From contig NZ_JAGQAG010000001.1 of the NCBI RefSeq assembly GCF_021405525.1, positions 744,001 to 808,000 on the forward strand: a stretch of 64,000 nucleotides of DNA, given 5' to 3'. The notes beneath the pieces are model-generated. The model was not told the origin of the DNA. It was given only the letters and a program-made list of their open reading frames with translations, and did no database searches. A program made the translations under genes and the position numbers. The DNA comes from Ruegeria pomeroyi. GTDB taxonomy: Bacteria; Pseudomonadota; Alphaproteobacteria; Rhodobacterales; Rhodobacteraceae. This document shows positions 51,843-61,752 of this stretch, in pieces (the first letter of the stretch is position 1; the number at the start of each line of letters is the position of its first letter).

Positions 51843-54185
51843 ATGATCGCAGTCTTTCGCCTCTTCCTCGCCTGTTTTGGCCTGATCCTCTGCCTGTCGC
51901 TCCCATTGGCGGCGCAGGTGTCGCTTTATCCCGGGATCGGCGGTAGCTCGGAAGAGGTCACGGGCGGGGACCTTGCCGAGGCCATTCGCGCCGCGTCCGA
52001 GGCGGGCGCTTCGGTCATCGTGATCGACAGCGCCGGCCGGGTCGCCGCAACCGGCACCGATCCGGCGGCGGAGGGAACCGCGCCCGTCGATCCGATGGGC
52101 GAGGCGTCGCAACTGATGAAGGCGCAGGAAAAGGTCGCCGATTTCGTCGGCGCGCTGCGCTCGCGGTTCGAGGCGCTGCCCTATTCCATCTTCGAGGTGC
52201 AGTACATCCTGCGCCAGACCAGTCCCGACGGGCGGATTGCGACCTATGTCGAGGTGCTGGCGATCAACCTCGTGCTGCTGCTGATCGGGCGCTGGATGTC
52301 GATCGAGATCTACGGCAAGCGCATCGCGCGCAAACACGTGGTGTCGCGGATCCGCGAGGCACCGCGCGGCTATCGCGAGAAGATGCCGTTCCTGGTGTTC
52401 CGCTTCGTGATGGGGGTAGGGGCGACGCTGTTCGCCATGGTCTTTGCCTTTATCATCGGCTTTCTGGTCTTTGGCAGGATGCAGGATCTGTCGATCCAGT
52501 TCACCGTCACCGCCATCTTTACCGCCTTCTTCCTTGCCCGGACCGCCTCGGACCTGTGGCGGATGGTTTTGTCGCCCTATCTCAGCCAGTACCGGCTGCC
52601 GCCCTTTTCGGATCGCGACGCCAAGCGGCTGTATCTCTGGGCCTCTGTGCTGGCGACCTACGATATCTCCAGCGAGCTGTTTTCGACCTGGGTCGCGGAT
52701 TTCGGCCTGAATTACAATGTCTACGCGATGGTCTATGGCGTGCTGACCGGGATCGGCGCCCTGGGCAACGTGCTGATGGTGCTGTTCAACGGGCGCGCGA
52801 TCTCGAACGCCATTCGTGGCGGGCGGACCAAGGAAGAGGTTTCGTGGTTGCTCCGGCTGGTTTCGGTCGCCTGGGCGCCTGTGGTCGTGTTCTACATGGC
52901 TTTCGGCTGGCTCCAGCTGGCCTTTGACCTGGTCTTGGAGAGGCCGCTTCATATCCCGCTCATGGCCGGTACCTATGGCATCTTCGTGTCGGTCGTGGTG
53001 GCCTATGGCGCGATGAATTACCTGCTTGAACGCTACTTCGATCGCACCCGGCAGGTAAAGGAACTGAACGCGGCCCTGGCCGAGGCCGAAGCGGCGGAAA
53101 ATCACCCGATGGCAGGAGCGGGCGCGCAGCGGCTCCACATCGCGACCTACGAGGACCTGGCCCGCCGTGTCGCGGGCATTCTGGCCTTTGTGGTGGGTAC
53201 CTATGCGCTGGTCCTGATCTGGAATCCGGGGATGGACTGGACCGGCGAACTGCCGCTCGACCGGGCGCTGGACGTGATGGTGATCATCTTCCTTGGTTAC
53301 ATCGTCTTTCACTTTTTCCGGATCTGGATCGACAGCAAGATTGCCGAAGAGACGGTGGATGTGCCCGAGGGAGAGCTGGGCGACGAGGGCGGCGGTACCA
53401 GCGCCAGCCGCCTGGCAACGCTGCTGCCGCTGTTTCGGGGTGCGATCCTGGCCGTTGTGGTCGTCTCGATCGTGCTGATCGCGCTGATGGAGGTTGGGAT
53501 AAATGTCAGCCCGCTCTTTGCCGGTGCTGGCGTGGTTGGCCTGGCGGTGGGCTTCGGCTCGCAAACGCTGGTGCGCGACATCTTTTCGGGGGCGTTCTTC
53601 CTGCTCGATGACGCGTTTCGCAAGGGAGAGTATATCGACATCGGAGATGTGAAAGGGACGGTCGAGAAGATCTCGGTACGCTCGTTCCAGCTGCGTCACC
53701 ATCTGGGCGCGCTGCACACGATCCCCTTTGGCGAGATCAAGGTGCTGACCAACTTCTCGCGCGATTGGGTGATCATGAAGCTGCCCTTGCGGGTGACCTA
53801 TGACACCGATGTGGAAAAGGTGCGCAAGCTGATCAAGAAACTGGGGCAGGAGCTGCTCAGCGATCCGGTGATCGGGGACAATTTCATCCAGCCGCTGAAA
53901 AGCCAGGGTGTGATCGAAATGCAGGATTCGGCGATGATCATCCGGGTCAAGTTCATGACCAAACCGGGCGATCAATGGCTGGTGCGCAAGCGGGTTTATC
54001 AGGACATACGTGAGCTTTTTGCCCGCGAAGGCATCAAGTTCGCCCATCGCGAAGTCACCGTGCGTCTGGCCGACGGCCAGGAGGCCGCCAACATGACACC
54101 GCAGCAACGCGAAGCGGTTACGGGCGCGGTTCAGGCCGCCATCGACGAGGATGTGCTGGACGACATGATGGATGACGACCGGTAA
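51843..54185 (+). CDS. Large MscS-family mechanosensitive channel
   Basis: 780 aa. A signal peptide (residues 1-24) is followed by a periplasmic segment of about 110 residues, about 10 membrane helices, and the MscS core: pore helix GAGVVGLAVGFGSQTLVRDIFSG near residue 560, then the beta domain GDVKGTVEKISVRSFQLRHHLG and the cytoplasmic cage. The tail is acidic (DDMMDDDR). Such channels release solutes on hypo-osmotic shock. It resembles the MscK/YbdG-type large members. It is divergent from the sugar-polymer operon. ATG chosen at the signal peptide. Confidence 0.92.
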   Translation: MIAVFRLFLACFGLILCLSLPLAAQVSLYPGIGGSSEEVTGGDLAEAIRAASEAGASVIVIDSAGRVAATGTDPAAEGTAPVDPMGEASQLMKAQEKVADFVGALRSRFEALPYSIFEVQYILRQTSPDGRIATYVEVLAINLVLLLIGRWMSIEIYGKRIARKHVVSRIREAPRGYREKMPFLVFRFVMGVGATLFAMVFAFIIGFLVFGRMQDLSIQFTVTAIFTAFFLARTASDLWRMVLSPYLSQYRLPPFSDRDAKRLYLWASVLATYDISSELFSTWVADFGLNYNVYAMVYGVLTGIGALGNVLMVLFNGRAISNAIRGGRTKEEVSWLLRLVSVAWAPVVVFYMAFGWLQLAFDLVLERPLHIPLMAGTYGIFVSVVVAYGAMNYLLERYFDRTRQVKELNAALAEAEAAENHPMAGAGAQRLHIATYEDLARRVAGILAFVVGTYALVLIWNPGMDWTGELPLDRALDVMVIIFLGYIVFHFFRIWIDSKIAEETVDVPEGELGDEGGGTSASRLATLLPLFRGAILAVVVVSIVLIALMEVGINVSPLFAGAGVVGLAVGFGSQTLVRDIFSGAFFLLDDAFRKGEYIDIGDVKGTVEKISVRSFQLRHHLGALHTIPFGEIKVLTNFSRDWVIMKLPLRVTYDTDVEKVRKLIKKLGQELLSDPVIGDNFIQPLKSQGVIEMQDSAMIIRVKFMTKPGDQWLVRKRVYQDIRELFAREGIKFAHREVTVRLADGQEAANMTPQQREAVTGAVQAAIDEDVLDDMMDDDR

Positions 54186-54192
54186 GGGGGAG

Positions 54193-54254
54193 ACCAAGAT
54201 TTTTCGAGGAAAATCTTGGTCCGCGGGTATGGAGATTTTTCGACGAAAAATCTC
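54193..54254. repeat. Tandem pair of perfect hairpins after the channel gene
   Basis: First: ACCAAGATTTT (54193-54203) with AAAATCTTGGT (54210-54220). Second: GAGATTTTTCG (54232-54242) with CGAAAAATCTC (54244-54254). It occupies the gap between two convergent genes, the channel ending at 54185 and the permease ending at 54275, where it can end both transcripts. Confidence 0.75.
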
Positions 54255-54274
54255 GGGTCCCGCCTGCCTGTTGC

Positions 54275-55426
54275 TCAGCTATAGGGGTCGAGGCTGTCGC
54301 GCAGGCCATCGCCCAGGAAGTTGAAGGCCAGCACCACCACCACGATGGGCAGCATCGGGATCGCGGTCCAGGGATAAAGCTCGATGCTGGCCAGGTTCTG
54401 TGCGTCGTTCAGCATCACCCCCCAGCTGACCGCGGGCGCCCGCAGGCCAAGCCCCAGAAAGCTGAGCGCGGTCTCGCCCAGGATCATCGCCGGGATCGAC
54501 AGCGTGGCGCTGGCGATCAGGTGCGACATGAAATTGGGCAGCAGGTGTTTTCGGATCACCCGACCCTTGCCCGCGCCCATCATCTCGGCGGCGCGCACAT
54601 ATTCCTCTTCGCGCAGTGACAGGAACTTGGCCCGCACCGAACGCGCCAGCCCGGGCCAGTCGAGGATCCCAAGGATCACCGAGATGATGAAGAACACCGC
54701 CACCGGCGACCAGTTCGACGGCACCGCCGCCGACAATGCCAGCCAAAGCGGCAGTTCCGGCAGCGAGCGCAGGATCTCGATCACCCGGTTGATCACCCAA
54801 TCGGTCTTGCCACCCAGATAGCCCGCCAGCGAACCAAAGAAGATACCCAGCACGAAGGAAACCGAGATGCCGATCAGGCCCACGGTGAGTGACAGCTGTG
54901 CGCCATAGAGGATGCGGCTGAACACGTCGCGGCCCAACCGGTCCGAGCCCCACAGGAACAGCGTCGCCCCCTCGGGTGCGCAGAACAGATGTGTGTCGCT
55001 CTCGATCAGCCCGGCCAGTTTGTAACTGTCCCCCTCGCACAAGAACCGGATTCGCTGGGGGTTCTCGGTATCGGGGACAAAGGTCCACTGAAAGGTCTCC
55101 AGATCAGCCTCGGCGGTGATCGGATAGATGAACGGGCCGAGAAACTCGCCCTCATGCACCCAGCGTACCGCCTGTGGCGGGGCATAGAGGTGATCGGCAT
55201 TGCGGAAATTGGGCGAGTAGGGCGCGATGAACCCCATGAAGGGCAGCAGCAGGTAGCTCAATAGCAGAAAGATGCCCGAGATCAGGCCCAGCTTGTGGGT
55301 ACGGAACTTGCGCCAGACCAGCAGCCAGTTGGGCGCATCCAGATCGCGCCGCTCCAGCTGTTGGATCGATTGTTGCGGATCATAGGGGGCGTCGTCGACA
55401 TAGCGTCCGTCGGGAAGTTGGGTCAT
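54275..55426 (-). CDS. Peptide-type ABC transporter permease (DppC/OppC/YejE-like)
   Basis: 383 aa. A first helix (about residues 45-68) is followed by an unusually large periplasmic insert (about 70-165) that includes a cysteine pair, then LGRDVFSRILYGAQLSLTVGLIG and the EAA loop EYVRAAEMMGAGKGRVIRKHLLPNF of DppC-type permeases. It pairs with the permease encoded upstream, with which it overlaps by four bases. The periplasmic insert is characteristic of the Yej-type branch. Confidence 0.9.
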   Translation of the reverse strand: MTQLPDGRYVDDAPYDPQQSIQQLERRDLDAPNWLLVWRKFRTHKLGLISGIFLLLSYLLLPFMGFIAPYSPNFRNADHLYAPPQAVRWVHEGEFLGPFIYPITAEADLETFQWTFVPDTENPQRIRFLCEGDSYKLAGLIESDTHLFCAPEGATLFLWGSDRLGRDVFSRILYGAQLSLTVGLIGISVSFVLGIFFGSLAGYLGGKTDWVINRVIEILRSLPELPLWLALSAAVPSNWSPVAVFFIISVILGILDWPGLARSVRAKFLSLREEEYVRAAEMMGAGKGRVIRKHLLPNFMSHLIASATLSIPAMILGETALSFLGLGLRAPAVSWGVMLNDAQNLASIELYPWTAIPMLPIVVVVLAFNFLGDGLRDSLDPYS

Positions 55427-56451
55427 GCGTCGCGCCCCTCGTATCGAATGCGCGGGTCGAGCATGACCAGCAGGATATCGGAAATCATTGTCCCGATCAG
55501 CGTCAGCAGCGCCACGAACATCAGTACGAAGCCCGACAGGAACATGTCCTGGCTCTTGAGCGCGGTCAGCAGGGTCGGGCCGATGGTTTGCAGCCCCATC
55601 ACCACCGAGACCAGAACCGAGCCCGACACCATCGAGGGTAGCAGGTTGCCGATATCGGCCACAAACGGGTTGAACGCCACGCGCAGCGGGTATTTGGCCA
55701 GCATCCGGCTGGGCGCCATGCCCTTGGCGATGGCGGTTTCCACATAGGGTTTGCCCAGTTCGTCCAGCATGTTGGCGCGCAGGCGCTGCATCATCGCCGA
55801 GGCGCCGGCGGTGCCGATCACGATGGTCGGCACGATCAGATGCACCAGCACCGACTGGATCTTGGCCCAGCTCATCGGCTGCCCCTCAAAGGCCGGGTCC
55901 ATCAGACCGCCGATGGGGATATCCAGATATTTGCGCCCGTAATAATACAGGATCAGCGCCAGCAGAAAGTTCGGCGTCGCCAGTCCCAGATAGCCGACAA
56001 AGGCCGAGGTATAATCGGCCCAGGTCCGCGCCTTGGCCGCCGCGATCACGCCCAGGGGCAGGGCGGTGGCATAGACGAACACGATGGCCGCCATGTTCAC
56101 CAGCACGGTCAGCCAAAGGCTGTCGCCGACGATCTCGGAAACGGGTCGGTCGAATTCAAACGACCAGCCGAAATTGCCCTGGATCAGGCCGGAAAACCCG
56201 TGCGGGCCGGGCATGAAGCCCATCCAGATCATGTATTGTTCCCAGATCGGCCGGTCGAGCGCGTATTCCTTGCGCAGGAACTCGGCCTTGGCCACGCCAG
56301 CGGACTGGCCCGAGGCCTTGAGTTCGGCGATCTGGTTGGACAGGTAATCGCCCGGCGGCAGGTTGATGATGGCAAAGACCAGCACAGAGACCACAAGCAG
56401 GGTCATCAGCATGGTTCCGAACCGGTAAAATGCGTAGCGCAGGATTGCCAT
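55423..56451 (-). CDS. Peptide-type ABC transporter permease (DppB/OppB/YejB-like)
   Basis: 342 aa with about six membrane helices. The N-terminal RYAFYRFGTMLMTLLVVSVLVFAIINLPPGDY region (residues about 5-36) is the conserved first helix, and YVETAIAKGMAPSRMLAKYPLRVA is the EAA loop. It forms the transmembrane core with the downstream permease. It follows the binding-protein gene by 12 bases. Confidence 0.92.
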   Translation of the reverse strand: MAILRYAFYRFGTMLMTLLVVSVLVFAIINLPPGDYLSNQIAELKASGQSAGVAKAEFLRKEYALDRPIWEQYMIWMGFMPGPHGFSGLIQGNFGWSFEFDRPVSEIVGDSLWLTVLVNMAAIVFVYATALPLGVIAAAKARTWADYTSAFVGYLGLATPNFLLALILYYYGRKYLDIPIGGLMDPAFEGQPMSWAKIQSVLVHLIVPTIVIGTAGASAMMQRLRANMLDELGKPYVETAIAKGMAPSRMLAKYPLRVAFNPFVADIGNLLPSMVSGSVLVSVVMGLQTIGPTLLTALKSQDMFLSGFVLMFVALLTLIGTMISDILLVMLDPRIRYEGRDA

Positions 56452-56463
56452 TCCGCCGATCCG

Positions 56464-58380
56464 TCAGTCCTGAATAAAGAATTCGTCCATCCGGTGCACA
56501 CCGAAATGCGCCCCCGGATCCCAGGCCCACATGCCCTTTTTCGGCACGTTGCGCATCCGGGCCGACACCACGATGGGCTGCGGCGCCTCGGCCAGAAGGC
56601 CGATGCCATAGATCTGGTCGGCATGGATGGCCAGCATCTCGCTCCAGGCGGCGGCGCGGGCCTGATCGTTGGCGGCGCTTTCCCAATCGTGCAGCAACTC
56701 CATCAGCCGCTGCGCCTCGGGCAGGTCGGGCGCTTCACCCGCCTGACCGGCGGTCTGATAATACTGTCCCCATTTCGGCCAGGCCAGGAACACCTGATCG
56801 GTGGGCGCCAGATAGGCCGGCGAGGTATAGGCCTGGGGCAGGCCATTGTCCCAGCCGAACCAGACCGAGGCCATGGTCGTGCCCGCAAAGACCCGGTTGC
56901 GCAGGATGTCGCGATCCAGCGGGCGCATGACCAGCTTGACCCCGATCTCGCGCCAGGTGTCGGTGATGATCTGAAGCGCGTTCTCGACCTCCTGCCGCTC
57001 GCCCGCCGTTTCGATCACCAGTTCCATCGGGCGGCCATCGGGCAGCAGGCGGATGCCCGAGCCGTCGCGCTTGTCCAGCCCGATCTCGTCCAGCAGCGCG
57101 TTGGCCTGCGCCACGTCATAGGCCGCCCAGGCGTCGCGGTGCTCCTGCTTGAAGAAGGGCGAGGCCGGCAGCACTGCCATGGCACCGGGCTTGGCCAGCT
57201 TGAAATAAAGCGCCCGGTTGATCGCGTCGCGGTCGATCGCCAGCGAAAGCGCCCTGCGCAAACGGGCATCGCGCAGCACCGCCCGCCAGCCATCGTCATT
57301 ATGGTTGAGGTTGGGATAGATCGCGATCTGCGAGGCAACGCCGGTTTGCCAAAGATAGGTCTTGTAGCCGCCATCGGCCTCGCCCTTTTTCAGGATCGAG
57401 GCATCACGAAAGTCGAGCCCGCGCCCCTGAAGATCGACCTCGCCCGCGTTCGACTTGGCCGCGACAAGGCCGGGCGCCACGATCTCCATCTCGACGATGT
57501 CGATATAGGGCAATTGCACCCCGCGGGTGTCGATCCGGTGATAGAAAGGATTGCGCACGAAGTTGTGGCGGATCTTCTTGCCTTCGCTGGCATTGATCCA
57601 AGGTTGCAGGGTCGGCAGCTGGGCATTGTCGAACTGGTACATGTTGTCCAGCTTGTTATGCAGCGCCGCCCAGCTCTTGACCCGGTTTTCCTCGACTGCT
57701 GCGGCCAACGACGCAGCATCGGCATAATCCTGATGGAACTGTTTCAGGAAATGCGCAGGGCGATAGATGAAGGGCGGACGCGCCTGCGCCAGCGATTGAA
57801 GGAAATTGGGGTTGGGCTTGTCCCATTCAAACACCACGGTCGTGGCATCGGGAAAGCTGACCCGGGGCGGCTGGCCTTCGATCAACAGGAAATCGGGAGG
57901 GCCTGCCGGGCTGAGCAGCGGGTTGTTGGCCACATCCGTCCACCAGTATTCAAAATCGGCCGAGGTAAAGGGCGCGCCGTCCGACCATTTATGCCCCTTG
58001 CGCAGGTGCAGGGTAAAGCGGCGATCCTCTTCGGCCTCATAGGATTTCAGCAGATCGGGGACCAGTTCGTATTTCTCGTCATAGCCGACCAGCCGGGCAT
58101 AGCCATAGACGACCATCTGGCGGATATCCTTGGAGCGGGTGATCATGGTGCGCATCACCCCGCCCGGTGTGCCGAATTCACGCCCCTTGGCCTCGAGATC
58201 GACAATCAACGGTTCTTCTGGAATGCGTTGGTCAATGGGTGGCAGGTCGCCGGATTTCACCTCGGCCCCCCAAAAGATCGATTCCTGTAATGTCGGCACG
58301 GTTTCAGCGCGCAACGGTAATGCCCCGGCCAGAACCATGGTCAGGGCAAGCGCAAAAGTGCGTCGGGGCAATTCAAACAT
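56464..58380 (-). CDS. Peptide-type substrate-binding protein (SBP family 5)
   Basis: 638 aa with a signal peptide ending LRAET (residues 1-26). The family 5 pattern is clear: YARLVGYDEKYELVPDLLKSYEAEEDR, FTLHLRKGHKWSDGAPFTSADFEYWW and the later LRRALSLAIDRDAINRALYF. Family 5 proteins bind oligopeptides, nickel complexes or sugars; this long form resembles those with large oligomer ligands. It overlaps the ATPase gene by eight bases and is read after it. The ligand is not known. Confidence 0.92.
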   Translation of the reverse strand: MFELPRRTFALALTMVLAGALPLRAETVPTLQESIFWGAEVKSGDLPPIDQRIPEEPLIVDLEAKGREFGTPGGVMRTMITRSKDIRQMVVYGYARLVGYDEKYELVPDLLKSYEAEEDRRFTLHLRKGHKWSDGAPFTSADFEYWWTDVANNPLLSPAGPPDFLLIEGQPPRVSFPDATTVVFEWDKPNPNFLQSLAQARPPFIYRPAHFLKQFHQDYADAASLAAAVEENRVKSWAALHNKLDNMYQFDNAQLPTLQPWINASEGKKIRHNFVRNPFYHRIDTRGVQLPYIDIVEMEIVAPGLVAAKSNAGEVDLQGRGLDFRDASILKKGEADGGYKTYLWQTGVASQIAIYPNLNHNDDGWRAVLRDARLRRALSLAIDRDAINRALYFKLAKPGAMAVLPASPFFKQEHRDAWAAYDVAQANALLDEIGLDKRDGSGIRLLPDGRPMELVIETAGERQEVENALQIITDTWREIGVKLVMRPLDRDILRNRVFAGTTMASVWFGWDNGLPQAYTSPAYLAPTDQVFLAWPKWGQYYQTAGQAGEAPDLPEAQRLMELLHDWESAANDQARAAAWSEMLAIHADQIYGIGLLAEAPQPIVVSARMRNVPKKGMWAWDPGAHFGVHRMDEFFIQD

Positions 58381-60145
58381 GGCAGCGTACCTTGTGTCCT
58401 GGCTCCATTTCCACCAGCGAGGGTATCACGGAGTCGGTGAAACGAAAGGCCTCGGCCCAGCTGTCTGGCGCACCGGCGCCCAGGGCCACAAGCTTCAGAT
58501 TGATCGGCCGGTCGATATCGGGTTCCGGCTGGGCGGCGATCAGCGCCTTGGTATAGGGGTGTTGGGGATTGTGGAACAATGTCTCGGGCGGGGCCTGTTC
58601 GACCACCAGCCCCTGACGCATCACCGCCACCTCGTCGGCGATACGCGCCACGACCGCCAGATCGTGGCTGATGAAGAGGTAAGACAGTCCCAGCCCCTCC
58701 TGCAACTCTTCCAGCAGGGTCAGGATCTGGTCCTGTACCGACACGTCCAGCGCCGAGGTCGGCTCGTCGCAGACGATCATCGCCGGGTCGAGCATCAGCG
58801 CGCGTGCGACTGACAGGCGCTGGCGCTGGCCGCCGGAAAAGGCATGCGGATAGCGCTTGAGCATGTCGGCGTTCAGCCCCACCCGTTCGAGCGCCTCGGC
58901 GGCCTTGTCGCGTTGCTCGGCACGGGTGCCGATCCGGTGGATCTCCAGCGGTTCGGTCATCGCGTCCTGGATGCGCATGCGCGGGCTGAGCGAGCTGTAG
59001 GGATCCTGGAACACCATCTGCGCCTGACGCTGGAACGCGGTACGCTGGGCGCGGCTCATGTCATGCACCGTCAGCGGCGCGGCTTCTGGGTTGGCGCGGA
59101 ACAGTACTTCGCCGCCGGGATCGGGCGGTTCGGCGCCCAGCGCGATACGCGCCGCGGTGGTCTTGCCCGAGCCGCTTTCGCCCACGATCGCCAGCGTCTT
59201 GCCGCGGGCCAAGCGGAAGTCGACGCCCCGGCAGGCATGGATCAGCTTATCGGCCTGCCAGCCCCGGCCAGAGCGCATGGTATAGGTCTTGGACACGTCC
59301 TTCATCTCGAGGATCAGATCGTCCTGCGGCATCGGCAGGCCGACCGCCTCGACATCCGGGATTTCGGGTGCGGCGTCGAACAGTTGCCGTGTATAGGGAT
59401 GCGCCGGGTCCTTGAGCATGGCAGCAGCAGAGCCGCTTTCCATCACCCGGCCCTTGTGCATGACAACCACCTGTTCGGCCATGTTGGCCACCACGCCCAG
59501 ATCATGGGTCACCAGGATCAGCGCCATGCCGGTCTCGCGCTGCAACTCCTTGATAAGCCCAAGAACCTGCGCCTGGGTGGTCACATCCAGTGCCGTGGTC
59601 GGTTCGTCCGCGATCAGCAGGTCGGGTTTGGCCACCATCGCCATGGCGATCATCGCCCGCTGCCGCATGCCCCCCGACAATTCGAACGGATAGGAGTTGT
59701 AGGCGCGTTCGGGATCGGGAAACCCCACCCTTTCGAACTGTTCCAGTACCGCCTTGCGCGCCTGCCGCTCACTGGCGCCGCGATGCAGCCAGAGCACCTC
59801 ACTGACCTGATTGCCGATCCGGTGCAGCGGCGAGAGAGAGCGCATCGGCTCCTGGAAGATCATCGAAATGCGGTTGCCGCGGATCGACCGCATCTGCCGC
59901 TCGCCGAGCTGGTTCAGGGCGAGCGGCCCATCCTCGCCGTTCAGGGTGATCCGGCCGGAGCGGATTTGTGCCGCCTTGGGCAGGATGCGCAACGCGGCCC
60001 GGCAGGTGATTGTCTTGCCCGAGCCGGATTCACCCACCAGCGCCAAAGTCTGCCCGGGCATCACCTCGAAACTGACGTCCCGCACCACGGGTTCGTCGCG
60101 ACCAAAGCCGATGCTGAGGTTTTCGACAGACAATAAAGGGGTCAT
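58373..60145 (-). CDS. Fused double-ATPase of a peptide-type ABC importer (DppDF/YejF-like)
   Basis: 590 aa with two complete ABC domains. Domain 1 (about 1-260): [35 protein letters not shown]. Domain 2 (about 285-560): [37 protein letters not shown]. Each has its H-loop (VTHD, ISHD). The fusion replaces separate DppD and DppF subunits. It is the first gene of the operon (ATPase, binding protein, two permeases), an order different from the usual binding-protein-first layout. Confidence 0.95.
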   Translation of the reverse strand: MTPLLSVENLSIGFGRDEPVVRDVSFEVMPGQTLALVGESGSGKTITCRAALRILPKAAQIRSGRITLNGEDGPLALNQLGERQMRSIRGNRISMIFQEPMRSLSPLHRIGNQVSEVLWLHRGASERQARKAVLEQFERVGFPDPERAYNSYPFELSGGMRQRAMIAMAMVAKPDLLIADEPTTALDVTTQAQVLGLIKELQRETGMALILVTHDLGVVANMAEQVVVMHKGRVMESGSAAAMLKDPAHPYTRQLFDAAPEIPDVEAVGLPMPQDDLILEMKDVSKTYTMRSGRGWQADKLIHACRGVDFRLARGKTLAIVGESGSGKTTAARIALGAEPPDPGGEVLFRANPEAAPLTVHDMSRAQRTAFQRQAQMVFQDPYSSLSPRMRIQDAMTEPLEIHRIGTRAEQRDKAAEALERVGLNADMLKRYPHAFSGGQRQRLSVARALMLDPAMIVCDEPTSALDVSVQDQILTLLEELQEGLGLSYLFISHDLAVVARIADEVAVMRQGLVVEQAPPETLFHNPQHPYTKALIAAQPEPDIDRPINLKLVALGAGAPDSWAEAFRFTDSVIPSLVEMEPGHKVRCHV

Positions 60146-60386
60146 TCAGGTGTCCCACCCGACTGGCCAGAAAACGACATGACGCTATCAATACCCCCAA
60201 CGGTCTTTATTGTTTTGCCTGCACTTTCGCGCGCCGGGCGGCGGTTCGTCAAACCTCAATTTCGCAAAGATGGCCGGGAAATCGCGATATTGCCGGTCTG
60301 ATGGCTGTCAAAGCGGGGCGGAATTTGGCATGAGGAGCAAAAGCGGCACCCGGAACGGCGCCGCGCGGACAAGGGAATATCAGATC

Positions 60387-60890
60387 ATGAGCCAACCAGA
60401 GCAGAGCCGCCTCGACCTGTTCATCGACCGGATGGTGTCGCAACGGGCCTGTCTCGACCATGCCATCGCATTGACCGCCGAATTGCCCGGTCCGGTCTAC
60501 GAACTTGGTCTGGGCAACGGGCGCACCTATCACCACCTGCGCCAACATGTGCGGGGGCGCGATATCTACGTGTTCGAACGCGCGGTGGCCTCGCACCCCG
60601 ATTCGACACCGCCCGAGGCCGCGCTGGTCCTGGGCGATATCCGCGAGACCCTGCCCGCCACGCTGGAACGCTTCGGCGCCACGGCCAGCCTGATCCATGC
60701 CGATCTGGGCGGTCACAACCGGGAAAAGAACGATCGTTTCGCCCGCATGATCTCACCTTTGATCGAACCGCATCTGGCGCAAGGCGGGCTAATGGTGTCG
60801 AGCGACCGGATGTATTTCGAGGGGCTCGAGGAACTGCCGCTGCCCCCCGGCGCGGTTGAGGGGCGGTGTTTCATCTATCGGCGCGGATGA
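60387..60890 (+). CDS. Class I SAM-dependent methyltransferase-like protein (copy 2)
   Basis: 167 aa from the ATG at 60387, preceded by AAGGGA. Motif I is YELGLGNGRTYHHLRQHVRG, motif II is DIYVFERAVASHPDSTPPEAA, and GGLMVSSDRMYF lies near the end. It is clearly homologous to the protein at 43826 (shared G-L-G-N-G-R-T-Y core and T-P-P-E-A motif). Here it is a single gene, divergent from the ABC importer. The acceptor is unknown. Confidence 0.8.
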   Translation: MSQPEQSRLDLFIDRMVSQRACLDHAIALTAELPGPVYELGLGNGRTYHHLRQHVRGRDIYVFERAVASHPDSTPPEAALVLGDIRETLPATLERFGATASLIHADLGGHNREKNDRFARMISPLIEPHLAQGGLMVSSDRMYFEGLEELPLPPGAVEGRCFIYRRG

Positions 60891-60989
60891 CGTCCGGGTG
60901 ATGTGCCGCAGGGTCACGCCCGCGAACGGCTAGGCGCGCGGCGCGGTTGATGCCTAAGCTTGGTGCACGCTGCACCAGAGGATCCCGTC

Positions 60990-61619
60990 ATGCTGTTTTA
61001 CGACTGTTCCACCGCGCCCAATCCGCGCCGCGCCCGCATGTTCATCGCCGAGAAGGGGCTGGAGATCGAGAGCCGCGATATCTCGATCGCGGCGGGCGAA
61101 CAGTTGCAACCGGCTTTTCGGGCGGTGAACCCGCGCGCGACGATCCCGGTGCTTGTGACCGACGAGGGCACGGCTTTGACCGAGAATCTGGGTATTGCCG
61201 CCTATCTTGAGGCGCGCTTTCCGGAACCGCCGCTGATGGGGCGCACGGCCGATGAAAAGGGTCTGGTGATGATGTGGAATGCCATCGCCGAACAGCAGGG
61301 CGGCGCGCCGGTGGCCGACGCGCTGCGCAACGGGCATCCGGCGTTCAAGGACCGTGCCATCCCGGGCCCCGCCAACCATGCCCAGATCCCCGAACTGGCG
61401 CAGCGCGGGATCGCGCGGGTGGCGCAGTTCTTTGATGTACTTGAAGATCGATTGAGCGAAAGCCCGTTCGTGGCCTGTGATCATTTCACGCTGGCCGATA
61501 TCTCGACCTTTGTGTTCGTGGATTTTGCCCGGGTGATCAAGATGCGGGTGCCCGAAGGTAATACCGCAACCCGCGCTTGGTATGAGGCCATCAAGGCCCG
61601 TCCCAGCGCACAGATTTAG
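60990..61619 (+). CDS. Glutathione S-transferase family protein (2)
   Basis: 209 aa. The N-terminal domain starts MLFYDCSTAPNPRRARMFIAEK, with the S-T-A-P-N-P-R-R pattern typical of this bacterial GST group, then NPRATIPVLVTDEGTALTENLGIAAYLE, the glutathione-binding region. The C-terminal helical domain ends TRAWYEAIKARPSAQ. The start at 60990 has GAGG upstream; a longer in-frame start at 60960 is less likely. It is about 190 bases before a flavoprotein gene of methylamine-type metabolism, but no direct link is shown. Confidence 0.87.
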   Translation: MLFYDCSTAPNPRRARMFIAEKGLEIESRDISIAAGEQLQPAFRAVNPRATIPVLVTDEGTALTENLGIAAYLEARFPEPPLMGRTADEKGLVMMWNAIAEQQGGAPVADALRNGHPAFKDRAIPGPANHAQIPELAQRGIARVAQFFDVLEDRLSESPFVACDHFTLADISTFVFVDFARVIKMRVPEGNTATRAWYEAIKARPSAQI

Positions 61620-61640
61620 GTGGTCCCTTTCGATTGGAGC

Positions 61641-61686
61641 CGGAAAACACATGTTTTCCGGGCCGTTTTCCGTGACGGAAAATGGC
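61641..61686. repeat. Tandem pair of hairpins after the GST gene
   Basis: First: CGGAAAACA (61641-61649) with TGTTTTCCG (61652-61660). Second: GCCGTTTTCCG (61662-61672) with CGGAAAATGGC (61676-61686), one G-U pair. It is 22 bases after the GST stop codon and probably acts as its transcript end. Confidence 0.7.
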
Positions 61687-61752
61687 GCCTGCCGTGCGGT
61701 CCGGTGCCTTTGTCGTATAGGAGAGTAAGGCGCAAGTAGTACTGTACATAAA

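Noticed and set aside
51699-54197. 832-codon open frame on the minus strand
   Set aside because: It is the antisense of the MscS-type channel gene. Its text is rich in H, R, Q and D with no family pattern, as expected for the complement of a GC-rich gene.
55840-58290. 816-codon open frame on the plus strand
   Set aside because: It is antisense to the permease and binding-protein genes, which show clear family motifs. Composition is that of a shadow frame.
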